Assembly: GCA_021234155.1 (NCBI GenBank)
Contig: JAJEKV010000008.1
Location: 8,460,445 to 8,524,444, forward strand
Reading direction: 5' to 3'
Source of the DNA: Isoetes taiwanensis
Lineage: Eukaryota > Streptophyta > Lycopodiopsida > Isoetales > Isoetaceae
Length of the DNA stretch: 64,000 nt
Below are positions 12,001 to 24,159 of the stretch, piece after piece. Numbering within the stretch: the first letter of the stretch is position 1; each line of letters starts with the position of its first letter. The position numbers were made by a program, and so were the translations under genes. The notes below the pieces were generated by a model. That model did not search any database, was not told the DNA's origin, and saw nothing but the letters and a program-made list of their open reading frames with translations.

Positions 12001-14140
12001 TAACATAGAAGATTTCAAGTGGTCAACTACGCCATCAAAACCACCAACAATGGGAAGCCTCTACATCGAGGAAAGTTGACCTCTACATCGAGGAGGAGCC
12101 CGAGTCTCAAGCAACTCAAGAACGTTACCCTCAAGAAGGCAAATGAGTGGATGAGTCATGAGCAAAGATTGAGGCTTATGGATGACGACATCCATAATGG
12201 GAGTAGAAGGCATTTCTAGATTTTCTCATGAAGGGATTGCCCCAAGTTGAGCTAAGCGTCAACGATTGGGAAGGAAATGCATAGGAGTAACTAAAATTAT
12301 ACATGATTGTTAACAGACATCCAACATATTGAAACCACTTTGTGAGACTGATCACTTCGCTAAGAAGGAATCATTACTAGGATAATTGTTGACCATGTAT
12401 AAAGCTAGTACCTCCAAGGAATAATCCAATCGAATGAAAAGAAGTAATCTAACAAGTCCGGCCAACTTGTTATGATGACATCAATTCAATTGATAGGAAT
12501 ATTCCAAGAGAGTAAATAACTAAGAAAAGGGGGATATTTAGAATATAAAATTAAAAAGCACATGAAAGGCACATCGAGAAATAAGAAACATATTAATCAC
12601 ATAGTCTCTTGAGGCAAAAAGAATTGTCATGATAATAAAACCTTGCAATTTAGAATTGTTCTAAATAATTCAATAACTCATCGCTTAGGGATAGATATGT
12701 TAAACAGGATGGCTGCATCCATCATAGATGATTAAATATGTTAGCTAAGGCTAGTAAATTAATGTGTTAGGTAAGAAGCATATAACCTCTTAAGGTAAAT
12801 AGAATAGCTAAGATGTTATGACAACATCAATTAAGGGGATAGGATACATTGAGGTGTAGGACCACTTTCTTATGAAGAAAGTGGGGGCTCAATCTTAGGA
12901 CTGAACCTACCTACATCTTAGGGGTTGAATCGCCATCCAATTAGTCGACCCTTAGAATAGAGTTCCTTTCGCAAGTAGCCAAAGCACATAGAGCGTAAGA
13001 TGGATAGATGCTTAATGTCTATGTGTCCTTCATCATGCAAGATTAATGCGGTAACCAACTGCACCAAAGCAGGGGAGCGAATCAATGGAAGCAATGCAAC
13101 GGCCAAGTCGTCTCCAAATTAGTCGACACCGACTCAATGGGGAGATGTATTCTAGCCTTAGCGGGTGCGACAACTAAGGTGGGGAGAGGCTTTGCATAAA
13201 TTTCTTACGCCATGATCTATTGTTTGCATTCGCATCTAGGAATGAGCTAGTAGCCTAGCTCTTAATTAAATTATTCAGGGTTGTCAACCCCATATAACTA
13301 CATAAATTATATAATCTTAAATATGTTATCATGCAGGGCATCGATAGCACTCCATGATGGCATGTATCATAAGCTTTAATGCCTTGTTGATAAATTATAT
13401 GTTCATAATAGCTGCATAGATAGTTTTGTCTTGTGTAGATATCTCAGTATCGAGATAAAGTAAGATAATAATTACATAAAATCTTAGTTAAACCTTCGCA
13501 AGGATGTAATTCCTTCCAAAGGCATTTAAGTAACTTTCATAGGATCCTGACAAATATAATAAGAATTTGTCTATCTTTCCATAAGTATAGCAAATATAAA
13601 GTATATACATGTAAGGTTGATACATCACCAACCAAGTAGCGAGCGAGAGTCATACGCTCAACACTTGGATCCGATGATATAAATCCTAGCCATATGATAA
13701 ACAATTAAAGTACGTTTCAAACTAAGTATGGCATCGATAATCGTATGATGACATATCTTAAAGGTCGTAAAGTTATCATATAATAGTTAGTTAAATATAA
13801 TACTATTGGAAGCAATATATCCAATACTACTATAATGCTAATATAAGAATATTACCGTAAGGTAATTAATATAATTGCATGCATTAGGGAAGTCCAACAG
13901 GATCATGCAGGGGTCCAAGACTGTAATGTTTATTTAAGACGTTAACGGATGCTAGCCGACATGCAACAGTTAGTGGAGGAAGTACAAAGATATCCTCTAG
14001 CAACAAGAGGCCTGCGAGAAGAGCATAGCGACAAGCTCGCATCGACAATTGCATAGATGAAGCTCGCATCAGCCGTTTAGGTGAAGCTCGCATCGGCGAT
14101 TACAAAGATCGCCTAAAGCTCTGCGATCGACAATTGCAAG
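9073..14140 (+). other. Decayed gypsy interior
   Basis: About 5 kb with only short open frames (longest about 126 residues, 10174-10554), rich in CAAG/GAC-type triplets but broken by stops in all frames. By position this should hold protease, RT and RNase H, yet I could not find an FDD or YDD box or a protease DSGA motif. A short TA repeat lies near 10092-10108. The coding core is either extensively mutated or was partly replaced before insertion. Confidence 0.5.
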
Positions 14141-14149
14141 AAGCTTGCT

Positions 14150-14530
14150 CCAAGGTGGGCTGGACAATTCAGATAACCAAAAGAGTAGGTAACCAATCCT
14201 ATAAGTTGGACCTGCCAAAGACACTTAAAGATCCATAGTGTTTTCCGTAAGTCTCCTAAAGAAACACATTCCTAATCCGCAGGAAGTAATGGAGAGACCA
14301 AAGTTATCGGAAACAATGGGCGATCACCTTGAGATTGTTCCTGCAGGTTCTTCGGTTGTCGATCCTATAAGAAGACAAGAAGATCTCAATCCTCCAATAC
14401 CCAGTGAAAGAGACACTTACAAGTGGAAGACGCTACGTGGGCACTACAAATAGATCTTGAGAAGCAGTACCCGCAACTCATGGAGCAATGCAATGGTCGG
14501 CTCGTCACCGGCGCATCGACATCGACACCC
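14150..14530 (+). pseudogene. Gypsy integrase C-terminus with chromodomain-like tail
   Basis: A WAGPF-like stretch, then VGNQSYKLDLP and FSVSLLKKHIPNPQEV (from about 14241), match the end of Ty3/gypsy integrases. After one frame change, a KWK...ATWALQIDLEKQYPQL segment (about 14420-14480) matches the chromodomain tail. The same order, including SLLKRHNPNPDEV and ATWVLKQDLEK, occurs in the minus-strand element at 45.8-46.2 kb. Frame breaks and stops show it is dead. Confidence 0.8.
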
Positions 14531-15433
14531 AAGAAATCGCTCGAGGCATGTCGATTTGGGTTTAGATTAAATTTCATGTGTAGCTAAGATTAATCTACGC
14601 ATGCGTTCTATGCTAGGTATGGGTTGCATGCGTTGTTACCGATGATGAGACCACTATGGTGATCTCTAGGACGTGGTGTAATGTCATTGTAGGCATGACC
14701 GCGGTTTTGCTTGCACGAGTTGGGAGGTAGATTAGAAGGTCTACTTCTGTCCCACGGAAGTAGACGACCTCGAGAGATAAGAGGTCATTCAGGAATGCAT
14801 GATAGGAAAAGCACCTCTAGTCAATGCCTACGGGGAGGGCCCTTCACGCCCCATATACGGGAAGGACCCTATCTCCCACGTTGGCCAACTACAGGTGTAG
14901 GCATGAGTGGCATATAGGCATGATAGGGCGCTGTCTCCACGGCCATGATGGAAGAAACATAATCTTCCTATGCCGGGAGATATGCCTTGCATCCATATAA
15001 TTGTATTTAATGGGTGGTTCCCTAACAACCAATATCTATAATAATTAAATGTATGCTAGCGTAGTGTGGACCTGCAGGCCAATAGGGGAGTCTACGGGAG
15101 GAAGGTCACACTGTAAAGACTTGCAACACATAATTTTGTCACGATGTGTTGTAAGGAAACGATGTGGAACCTTAAGTAGGAAATTTTGGAACTATGTTAA
15201 TAATAATAATGGTGTAAGCTATAAAATTTTGTGAATAATAATAGATGATAAAGTAAGAGGGTGAAAGACTCCCTTACCATAGTATGATATTAAACAAGGA
15301 TGTGTTATAGAAATTAAAACTTAAATATTACCTTGGGGTAATTTTGCTATACATCCTATGTGTATTAAAGGTGATTGCAGGATATGCAGGTTTCCAAGGT
15401 GGGGAGACGCGTGATGCTGAGGACAGCATCAAG

Positions 15434-15448
15434 TCAAGGTGGGGAGAA
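15434..15448 (+). other. Polypurine tract of the gypsy element
   Basis: A purine-rich run with AAGGTGGGGAGAA lies immediately before the TGTGACG start of the 3' LTR, as expected for second-strand priming. Confidence 0.85.
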
Positions 15449-17062
15449 TGTGACGTTCCAATATAATATACGCCCCGAATACGTATATTATACCGCCACG
15501 TCACCCGTACATGTCACGGATGACATGTACTTGCGAGACGTATAGGGTTGCACCTAGGGGGCAAGGGTTGCACCTAGGGGGCAACATTGAATGTTGTGCA
15601 TGTTAAATAAACATACACAATTAATAACCCCATGGACCCCATTGCCAAATGGCTAAATCCCATTTGGCCAATATCTAACCTAACCCTAAGGGTTTCTATA
15701 AAAGGGCTTTCCCCTTAAACCCTAAACCTTTCTTCTCTTTGCATTTTAGGGTTTTTCCTAGAGCTCCTTTCCTCTCTCGAGTTCAGGGTTCTCTTGAGCC
15801 ATTTCGGCCAAGTATGGACTTCAATCCACATTGCTGAGCTCCGGAAAGCCGGATTTGCACAATAGATTATCGATTAGCAGCCATCTTCAGCAAGATCAGG
15901 AGCATGGACACCTTCCGAGGGTCAGGAGCGGGTCAAGGAGCAGGTATCTAGTTGTTCTGTTGTGCAAAGCCGTCTTTGGGCAAGGCAATAGGCTGGTTTA
16001 GTATGTTAGATCAACTCTAGAGGCCTTATAGATCCCGAGATCATAAGCCCTAACTAAGGACTCTGTTGTTTAGGTAGATAGATTAGACGATATTCTCTAT
16101 TTCAGTTCTGTGATGTTGTATGTATTTCACTCTGTGATCTCCATGTATTGGGAAGGGGGGTAGAGACCTAAAGGCGTAGCGAGATGATCCTAGGTAGCAC
16201 CACTAGTTCCCAATTATATGCCCCGCATAGGAACCCTTTGGTTGTGGGTGAAGGGGCTAGGCCGGTTGATAAGGAGGAACTTGTCTCATCACGGACCGAC
16301 CCCTCCGGTAGTAAGGCCTATCGGGGTCTCTGTGGGCTAGGCTTAATTGCTTGTCCTTTGCGTGTGGGCAAGGCATGAGCTCGACACTCGTGGGGTGGTG
16401 AATATGACCTTCCAAAGTGAGTTCAAGTCGAATAAGGGCGTTGGCCCTCTAGCACTGTGATGAGCATGGATGCCTCCTCGAGGGGAGGCAACTCTCTTCC
16501 TGCCTCATCGGGGCTGGGGAGATGCAACCCGATGGTAGTAGCCCCTCGGCTATTCACCCTAAGCTACGGCCAAGTCCCAACACTTTTCACCTACTCGCAA
16601 AGTGTGCACCTGAGGGGCGGATGGAGTGGACTACCCTAAGCCATGTTCTATGCCAGCCAAATCCATTGCCATGAATTACTCGTCTACAATGAACTCGGAG
16701 ACCCTAGCCGTCGTCACCCCCGGAGTCCGAGCCCCGGGTAGGATCTCCCCCCCTCTTGTTATTTATGTTATGTGATGATGTTATTTCTATGGTATTGCTA
16801 TCTCTGTGATGTTGTATTGTATTCACCTCTCGAGGTACTTGTATTTGTTTACTGTTAGTTGTGCTCACGTTTGTTTATTCACGCTTCCGCAGATAGGTCG
16901 ACCCGATGGAAGACGGGTGAATGACACATCCATTCTTCCCTTGCTGGCTCATCCCGATGGGAGTGGAGTCAGGTGGATGGCCCCTGTCAGTGTAGCTGCC
17001 AGGGGGAATGCTCCTCCTTCGAATACGATGTGGGCATCGTATAAGGAGTAGGGGACGTCACA
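15449..17062 (+). repeat. 3' LTR of the gypsy element
   Basis: Direct repeat of the 5' LTR, ending GACGTCACA and followed by ACGAT (target duplication, one mismatch to GCGAT on the left). Shared short open frames inside the LTRs (for example 6315-6560 and 16806-17051) are explained by LTR identity. Confidence 0.92.
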
Positions 17063-17067
17063 ACGAT

Positions 17068-17595
17068 TTAATCTCACTATTTTACTAAAGGAAACCTACT
17101 ACGCATAGTGGCAATTTTTTTAAAAATCCAAAAATATAGCAATTTTGCGATAAATAGCCACTAAAATCAACACTGCTTGATGAAGGTTGTGAAAATAGAA
17201 ACTTTATCTGCAACTTCTAAAGCTTTCCAGATGCAAAATTTGGTATACATGCTCCACATTGATGCTCCTCTTCTTATAGCCACGGCTTTCGACAATAAAA
17301 GTAATTTTCTGCACTTGCTATGAAAACGGTTTTCAGAACGCATTGTTTACCATATATTAAATTCTTGGTCATTGACAAAGTATTTACATAAGAGAAAAAA
17401 GACCAGAAATTAAAATTTTACTAAGCTCAAAAAAAAAAGTTCATCAAATAAGTCTGCCATGAAGGCAATGCCTGTATTGACAATCAATACCACAATTCTG
17501 AAATCATACCTTTTTCAGACTATTTAACAGCTCTTGTGACACTTACAACCAAAAAAGATAATGCAGGGGAAAACAATGAAGAGAATATATGACTA
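17068..17595. other. Intergenic DNA right of the gypsy element
   Basis: AT-rich with no recognised gene. Before the gypsy insertion this was contiguous with the DNA left of 4940. The SCAMP remnant begins immediately to its right. Confidence 0.4.
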
Positions 17596-17599
17596 CAAT

Positions 17600-18520
17600 A
17601 GTATAGTATTGGCAATGTCCCAATTGCCGCTCTTACAACACTCTGCGCTGCCCGGCGCTTCATTTCAGCTGCTTTGCAGTGTCCCTAAAATACCCTTTTA
17701 CTTGCTACTCACAACTTACGCAAATACAATCAGAGGGTATGGTTGCATTCCAACAGTAAACGAACAAATCAAAGGCAGACCTTCATAACCCATATACTGA
17801 GTAGAACTTCTAGAGTGAACAACACAAGCCCAATAAGATGAAAAAACTGCATCCGTATAGAATAGAAGAGTTGTGAGTTGGCAAATTGTCTCCATGGTAT
17901 TAGCTCTCTATAGTTAACACCCAGCAGAGCAAATGAAGGATAAAAGAGTTTCCTTTAAATACAAGGGGAGATGCCATAACTTCTAAGTTGTAGAAGCCAA
18001 TATGGAGCTGTTGATGACCATAAAAGCAAAAGGCGCAAAGATACTTGTTAGAAACTGTAACAGAAAAAATTGCAACTCCCAAAAGGCCAGAGAGTAATAC
18101 AATATATATCAAGAAAAACCATCCAAACTTCAGTGAACTTTCACTTCTGCAAATGAGTTTTCGTAGAGGTTGATGGAAATTATTCATATCAACAAAATCG
18201 ATGCACTTCATAGCTCGATAGAGGGGCCTGTACCACAAGAAATATGAACCAGAAAAGCCCGTCAAAATATAGATGATAGCAAGGAACCAGATTTGTGCTC
18301 CCGCGATATAAATGAAAATCAATGATAAGAAACAAGTGACAAAATAAGCATTTTCTTATCATTTCCCTATAGTCATCTTTCCACCAAGTTATTCATATGG
18401 TAAATAAGAATGGTGGAAGTCCTCACCATATGAACTGCTCACACTCTTTTTTATCCAAGCCCTCGTAACTGCAACAAAATTCCATGTTGGACACAGTAAA
18501 GTTTGCAACGATGAAACAAA
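17600..18520 (-). pseudogene. Secretory carrier-associated membrane protein (SCAMP), decayed gene with introns
   Basis: SCAMPs are four-span membrane proteins of the trans-Golgi and endosomal recycling system. Exon pieces appear in family order on the minus strand: LLCPTWNFVAVTRAWIKK (about 18515-18455); IWFLAIIY...YFLWYRPLYRAMK (ends 18207); SESSLKFGWFFLIYI (18146-18101); LHIGF...ASPLVFKGNSF (from 18007); FFHLIGLVLFTLEVLLSIWV (17846-17781); and a C-terminal exon from 17704 with YFR and AAEMKRRAAQSVVRAAI. Short GT-AG introns remain at 18206-18147 (60 bases), 18100-18008 (93) and 17780-17705 (76). One missing G between YFR and the AAEMK part shifts the frame, and the FKG-to-FFH join is not clean. 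The N-terminal NPF repeats and coiled coil were not found. A gene with an assembly error is a less likely alternative. Confidence 0.82.
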
Positions 18521-19464
18521 ACACATTCCCATAAAACATTCACTTGAGGCAATCGAGACCCAATCTACGCACCATTGCCAAACTCAAAATACAGTTAGTA
18601 GTCATTTTCCATATATCTCTAAAATGCTTTTGCATCCAACATGAAGAGATCATGTAGTTTTATACTTCAACACAAGTCTCATGGTTTTATCAAATTGCAT
18701 CTGGATTCTACACTCTGTCAAAGGCTGCCATATATTGATCAATGTGATAGCCACAACAATGTTTGATTCAAATACATGTTACGTATATTTGTGACAAAAA
18801 TATTTTGTTAATTAAAATGCTCTTTATGGCAAAGCAAAAAAATATTGGGCATAAGGTTGCAAGTTAAAAGTCTTGCAGCACATAAGCTCTTTCATATCCG
18901 ATAATAGAAATTCACAGAGGTACCTTATTTTGAAGTGTACATAAAGGAAGGCTACATATTTTGTTCTGCAACTATTTCTAGCTGGAACTAGATAGTATCT
19001 GCAAGGTCATTGCAAGATGGTTTTATAATGCCTCTCTGCAAAACAGAGTCACTATTGTATTGCTTGCTCATCATACCAATGAAAAACTATGAAAACAATC
19101 CATTTTGAATACCACTCGTAAAGAGAATCTTAAGTCTAGCATAAAAGAAGTGGTATCAGAAACCTTGATATTCCTTTGTGGAGTTAAAAATACATGTTGG
19201 ATAGTACTTCCTAGAGTTAAAATAAACGAAGAGGAGCTTCCTTGCATTTTCTCTATGGAAACAAATTGTTATACAAAAGAACAAAATTTTTGATGAGATC
19301 CACCTTTTCTAGATCATCAATTTAATTTACATGTTAAGTTGTTGTCTGCTTAATGAGACCGAAAGAACTGCTTAACAAGAACGAACGATGTTTCTTGGAT
19401 GCAAGCAATGCAAAACATGGAGAAAATGGCCTTATTAATGGTGTCAACTTTCGACTTGACTAAA
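18521..19464. other. AT-rich DNA between SCAMP remnant and LARD element
   Basis: No further SCAMP exon or other gene is recognised. It ends with GATGC (19465-19469), the left copy of the target duplication of the large LTR element that follows. Confidence 0.4.
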
Positions 19465-19469
19465 GATGC

Positions 19470-22437
19470 TGAAACGGACCTAGCCCCTTGGCCTAGGCCA
19501 TTGCACCAACATGTTAACATCTAAGTTAACAGTCATGAGATTTATATACTTGCCAATAAAATATACTCTTGCTAAACCATAAATTTACATGCGAGACAAA
19601 GCTCGTCAAATTCTTGGTGCTCCAGTAACTTCCACTAGCCAAATAGGTCGCTCCTAGGTCTCCTATTCCAACTTCCACTAGGCCTCAAAAAACGTCCCAT
19701 CCATAGCAACCTCATCCCCGGACTCCGCTGGCACGTCGTCATCCCTAGACTATCCCTCTAAATACCGCATTCTCAGCTCAGGACGTACCCTCTTTAACAT
19801 ATACAAACAATGCAAGGGGGTTAGTCCACAAGGACTAAGTGGGGAGGAAACATTTCGGGAGCATTCACAACATCAACCACAAAGCAATCTAGCATAGAAC
19901 ATCCAAGATAAGAAAATAATAGATTTACCTGCTCCTCTATGCCCCTGCATTAGTTAGAACTCATACTACAAGCATGTTTACATTCACATCAATCTTCTGT
20001 ATATATGCACATATGCCAAGCGTAATCCTTGGGTTGCAACCCCAAGGAGACCACTCTCTCCATCTGTACGTACAGGGTTTAACTCATCCGTCAGGCCATC
20101 TGGCTCGGATGCAGAGTTACACGGCCACCCCACCCCTCTGAAGGTGGGCCGTAAATGCAACATGCCATCCGTCTAGCCATCTAGAACAGATGCGGAGTCT
20201 CACGGCCACCCACCCCTCCGAAGGTGGGCCGTTTGCAAGATGCAACATCATCCATCATGACTTTACAAGATAGAATATCACCAATAACCCTACAGGTTAA
20301 TCCTATACGAGATATCATAGAATCCTCATGCATCTTACTTCCAAGAATAGCCACAGAGCAATGCAATACAATAGAATGAGGTTCATCAAGATATTTCATA
20401 ACCAAGTGACAACATCTCATTGCACATCTCAAAGCAAGAACATGAACTCTCTTAACATATAAGCAACCATAACTTTCATGTAATATCTTAATCAAACTAA
20501 TGTCTAGAGATAATGACATTCATTCTACCTCATCATGACGTCTAATACCACAAGATGGTCCTTACCATATCCATAGCAAAAGAGATCACAACACCCATGC
20601 ACCATCTATTCTAGCATCATAGAATCCACATGCTACTCTAACAAAATACTGGCGGTATACCTTCCAGGGTATGGTTATCAAGTTAACCTCTATTCTCAAA
20701 GCTTCCGTGAACTAGGCTATAGAGAATGGTACAACCCTGGAGCAAAGAGTTCTATGGTCCCACCCAATAATAAGATATCTTAAAAAGGTTCGTAAGAATC
20801 CTCATACTCAATTCATATACTAGCTATCTAGGCGCACAAATAAACACATGCCACAATGGCCAGCATACAGGTCAAGACAGATAGGTTATCAACAATGCCA
20901 TGGAGATACATACACAACGAGCCCACCCACCAATAAAAGGCATGGCACAATAGTTTTGGGCTGCCCCCTAAGTGTAACCTAAAGCTATGTTCTAACTTAG
21001 AATATATCAACATATCCCAATTATGGTTCATTCCACTAGTAACTCCACCTGTTTACCTTGCTAGACATAATCATGCTTTCGACTAAGCTCACAAGGTCCC
21101 ATGGCTGCACTATGCCCAGGAGCTCCCATGCCTCTCAAGATCTCTCTTCCTTCAACACCACACATTTGATATTTATCAATTATTGACTTAGCTGTACTAC
21201 TATTCCGTTCAAGTTCCTAATTCTCTTCCTTAGCTTTTGTATCTTATGGTGCCCCCTTGGCTTCATACCATAACTATGCCCATTTCCCATAAATTCCCTC
21301 AGGCCCTTCTTCCCCTAGGAGAAGTGGCGTCCAACATTATTAGGTAATATAATTCAGCTAAGCTTCTTGGGTGCTCACAAGTTCAAGCATAAACAAATCT
21401 ACTCTTAGGCCGAGTTCATAAAAGATTCCCTTAGTACAATACCACAACCCTGGCACTATCTCGGTCTCTATGGTTCCGCATAACATGATTCAAAGGTCTC
21501 TATAACTTTATAACAACTTAAGGGTTTAAGTTTTGACTTTAAATTAAGGTTTTTAAAGGTCTGGGGATACCGGACTCTGGTATCCCCCTGCAATAAAAAT
21601 TAGAAAATCACTGTAACAGGTTCGTGGACAGTTTCGTGGGCGCCAACAGCGTCCCCTTTTTGGCTGGCCTACTGGCTCTACAAGCTCGCCCAAGGCGGGA
21701 TTTCATCCCCAAACACATTCAGAGTGCAAAGGCGATCTCTCGCATAAGAATCAGAGGAAGAAGATGGCACTATAAATTTATCCATGGCAGTGGAGACAGG
21801 CAGACAGAAGGAATATTTCACAACAGATCAAAGCAAGCTTAGGTTCACTGGATTTGATGGCCGAATTCAAGCAGGGTCTGCCAGGTTTTAGCTGATCATA
21901 GCAATTAAACAAGCAGGGTTCACAATAAGGATTCTTGCTCTAAACTGGATTATGGATCACAAGCCACTGGCATCTATGCTTCAGAAGGACGGCTTCACAC
22001 AATCCGACCCCAATCAGGCCGAAAATCAATACTTAAATCAAATCCCCACCTGAGCTTTTGATTTTGGACTCTTCTTCTTGTTCTGCCTCCGATTTGTTCA
22101 GTCTCCAATCTGCTCCTCTTCCTTCTCTCGTCCACCATTCGGCCAGCCCTTCTCTTCCTTAAATACCTTGGCCCCAAGAACACTTGGCAAGATCGGGCCA
22201 GATGGTAATGCTGCATCTCTAAGCGAGATCCTCCTGCTATCTGGCAGCCACGATTCTTGCCTTCCCCGATTTTTAAGGTGCTTACACTTTTAACATTCAA
22301 TTTATTAAGGTTTTAAGTTACCTTAGCTAAAGTTTATATTTAGATTTAAATGGCGCCCCCAGCATACCCATGGATGCATACCACTGTGCTCTATACAAAT
22401 TAATACGGACAGAAGCTAGGTCCCTGGGTTTGTTACA
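19470..22437 (-). repeat. 3' LTR of the LARD element
   Basis: A 2968-base direct repeat of 28283-31305, about 55 bases shorter mainly because it has one fewer copy of an internal ~80-base repeat. It contains a minus-strand open frame at 20181-20519 (starting MSLSLDISLI) that is also in the other LTR. I do not recognise that frame and attach no function to it. Confidence 0.92.
20085..20232. repeat. Two-copy ~80-base repeat inside the 3' LTR
   Basis: Units start CATCCGTC and contain ACGGCCACCCCACCCCTC and a GGTGGGCCGT tail, at 20085-20165 and 20166-20232. The second begins like unit 2 and continues like unit 3 of the other LTR, so it is a fusion left by deletion of one unit. Confidence 0.8.
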
Positions 22438-23760
22438 TTCACCCCTTGTAAAAATTCAACTCATGTCCTCATGAGTTACTTGAGGTACAACTGCTTGTAT
22501 GCGGTCTATCACTTCTTTTATTACTTTTAAATGCAAAAGACTAAGCTTTGGCCGACTCTAGGATTTTACGTCTCTTATCCACATATGGCTTTTCGTGATT
22601 ATGAGCCTCCTCTATGTTCTGATGCAGTCTCCTCAATTGCACATTTTTGCCACAATAGCAATAGAACATGGGTATTCCCAATACCCTTCCACATTATACA
22701 ACAACTTCCTCATTAACGTACATATGGCTTAAGCTCTACTATTTTTGTCCAAATTGGTGCAGTCCCAACTTAATCTACCACATACTCAAAATAACTAAGT
22801 GCATCAGCCTTGCCACTAGCATGTATAAAGTTTGGAATTAAACTTATAATGAAATTCGTATAAAATATTTACTACACCTGTCCAAGCTAACGTAGCAAAC
22901 AGCTGCATAGGGTTAATCTACTTTTTCCTATTAAGGATAAAATAGCGCACTATGAAATACTAAGCCCACTATGGAAAGAGAGATACTCAGCTCGGACTAG
23001 ATATGTATTCATATGACACACCTTGGGTGGCCAAATCCAAGAGTGACAAATAAAAACATAATCATATCCCCCATCTGTGTATCTTATGGCTATACAACCT
23101 GCACAAGTAAATTCAAGGGAGCCTAAAAGATTATGAACATAGTTTACTGTGACTTCTCACAAAAAGAACCTACTCAACATAGCTAACAACTTTCTAAACC
23201 CTTGAGTTAAGCTTTTTAAGCACTGTTCATGGGCCCTCACAACCCTTGCACTGATTTTGCTGAAGCATCACAACTCCCTACACATGGTCTACTTTAAAGT
23301 AACGCAGCAACATGGTCCACCATTAGACAATCTACCAGTTATAGAAATTTGTAGGAACATACCTTCATAATTATCATGGCCTACTGTTCATGCCTTGCAT
23401 GAAAATATCCTTCTTAACATTTCATCCTATTCTCGATAACTTTCGACCAAGTTTAGCTCCTTGAAGCACAATTTCATTATATATGGACTTTGTCTGAGTC
23501 CATATGCCTCTGAAATGATGCCTAATTTTTAAAATATTGCCTTTTTTTTTATTAAAACGATGCATTACTTTGGGAATCGTGCTGGTAGATGAGCTGGCAG
23601 GCATTATGTCAATTGGCTCACGAAAGAGAAATATAGGACAGTGTTTTTGAAAATAACCCTCATCATCAGAGGTGTTGTTAGTTAAGACGAGCTTGTGCAA
23701 AATATTCATACTAATTTCCATTCTCTCCATGAATTCTTGGGAGCTAGTAATTGATTTCCC
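22438..23760 (-). other. LARD interior, left part
   Basis: Begins on the minus-strand view with the purine tract next to the 3' LTR. A 102-residue minus-strand open frame at 23422-23730 has no feature I recognise. No gag, protease, RT or integrase motif was seen. Confidence 0.45.
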
Positions 23761-23767
23761 TTCGTCT

Positions 23768-24000
23768 GGGCGTTTGGTCTAGTGGTAACACACTAGTTCC
23801 TTAGCAATGTGGTCTCGAGTTCGAGACCGCCCAGAATCGCACTCGGTACTGTTGGGGGTCAAATCCCAACAGACGCAATGTAAGGTGGTTGGGGGCAGGG
23901 CCCAACCAAGCAATGTAGTGTGGTGTGTGGTCACATGTCCAGTTGGATGCTGCCTAGTGGCGTGACGTTAAAACTACTATCTATCTATCTATCTCTTTTA
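23768..24000 (+). mobile_element. tRNA-derived SINE
   Basis: The head GGGCGTTTGGTCTAGTGGTA resembles the start of a plant tRNA, with an A box TGGTCTAGTGG (23775-23785) and a B box AGTTCGAGACC (23818-23828), the spacing of an internal RNA polymerase III promoter. A tRNA-unrelated body follows and the copy ends in a CTAT repeat plus TCTCTTTT. It lies in the LARD interior, in the opposite orientation. No clear target duplication was found, so the ends are approximate. It is too diverged in the anticodon arm to be a working tRNA gene. Confidence 0.65.
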
Positions 24001-24159
24001 CCCCATGTAGAGGCGACTTCTCGATCTGTGAAGACTCTCAAAACTCTCGTAGCCATTGATTCTGCACAGCAATAAAAGTTTGGTTAGAACAAAAGGTTCT
24101 GCCAACTAAAAAAAACACCGCCATTTAAATACCTATATGCTAAGAAAAAATTACCCTTG

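Larger units (their letters stand above)
4940..17062 (+). mobile_element. Full-length, decayed Ty3/gypsy (chromovirus-like) LTR retrotransposon
   Basis: A 12.1 kb element bounded by two ~1.6 kb direct repeats that begin TGTGACGTTCC and end GACGTCACA. A tRNA-iMet primer-binding site follows the left LTR and a purine tract precedes the right LTR, so it reads left to right. Flanks are GCGAT and ACGAT, a 4-of-5 match, as expected for an old target duplication. An integrase C-terminus with a chromodomain-like tail near 14.2-14.5 kb places it among chromoviruses. The 8.9 kb interior has no long open frame, so the element cannot be autonomous now. A relative on the opposite strand lies at 43.1-50 kb. 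Confidence 0.9.

Noticed and set aside
20181-20519. 112-residue frame shared with 29075-29395
   Set aside because: Both copies are in the LARD LTRs. Sharing is expected after a recent insertion and no motif was recognised.
23768-23840. Functional tRNA gene
   Set aside because: A and B boxes are good, but the anticodon arm and acceptor pairing are poor and a SINE-like body and tail follow, so a tRNA-derived SINE fits better.
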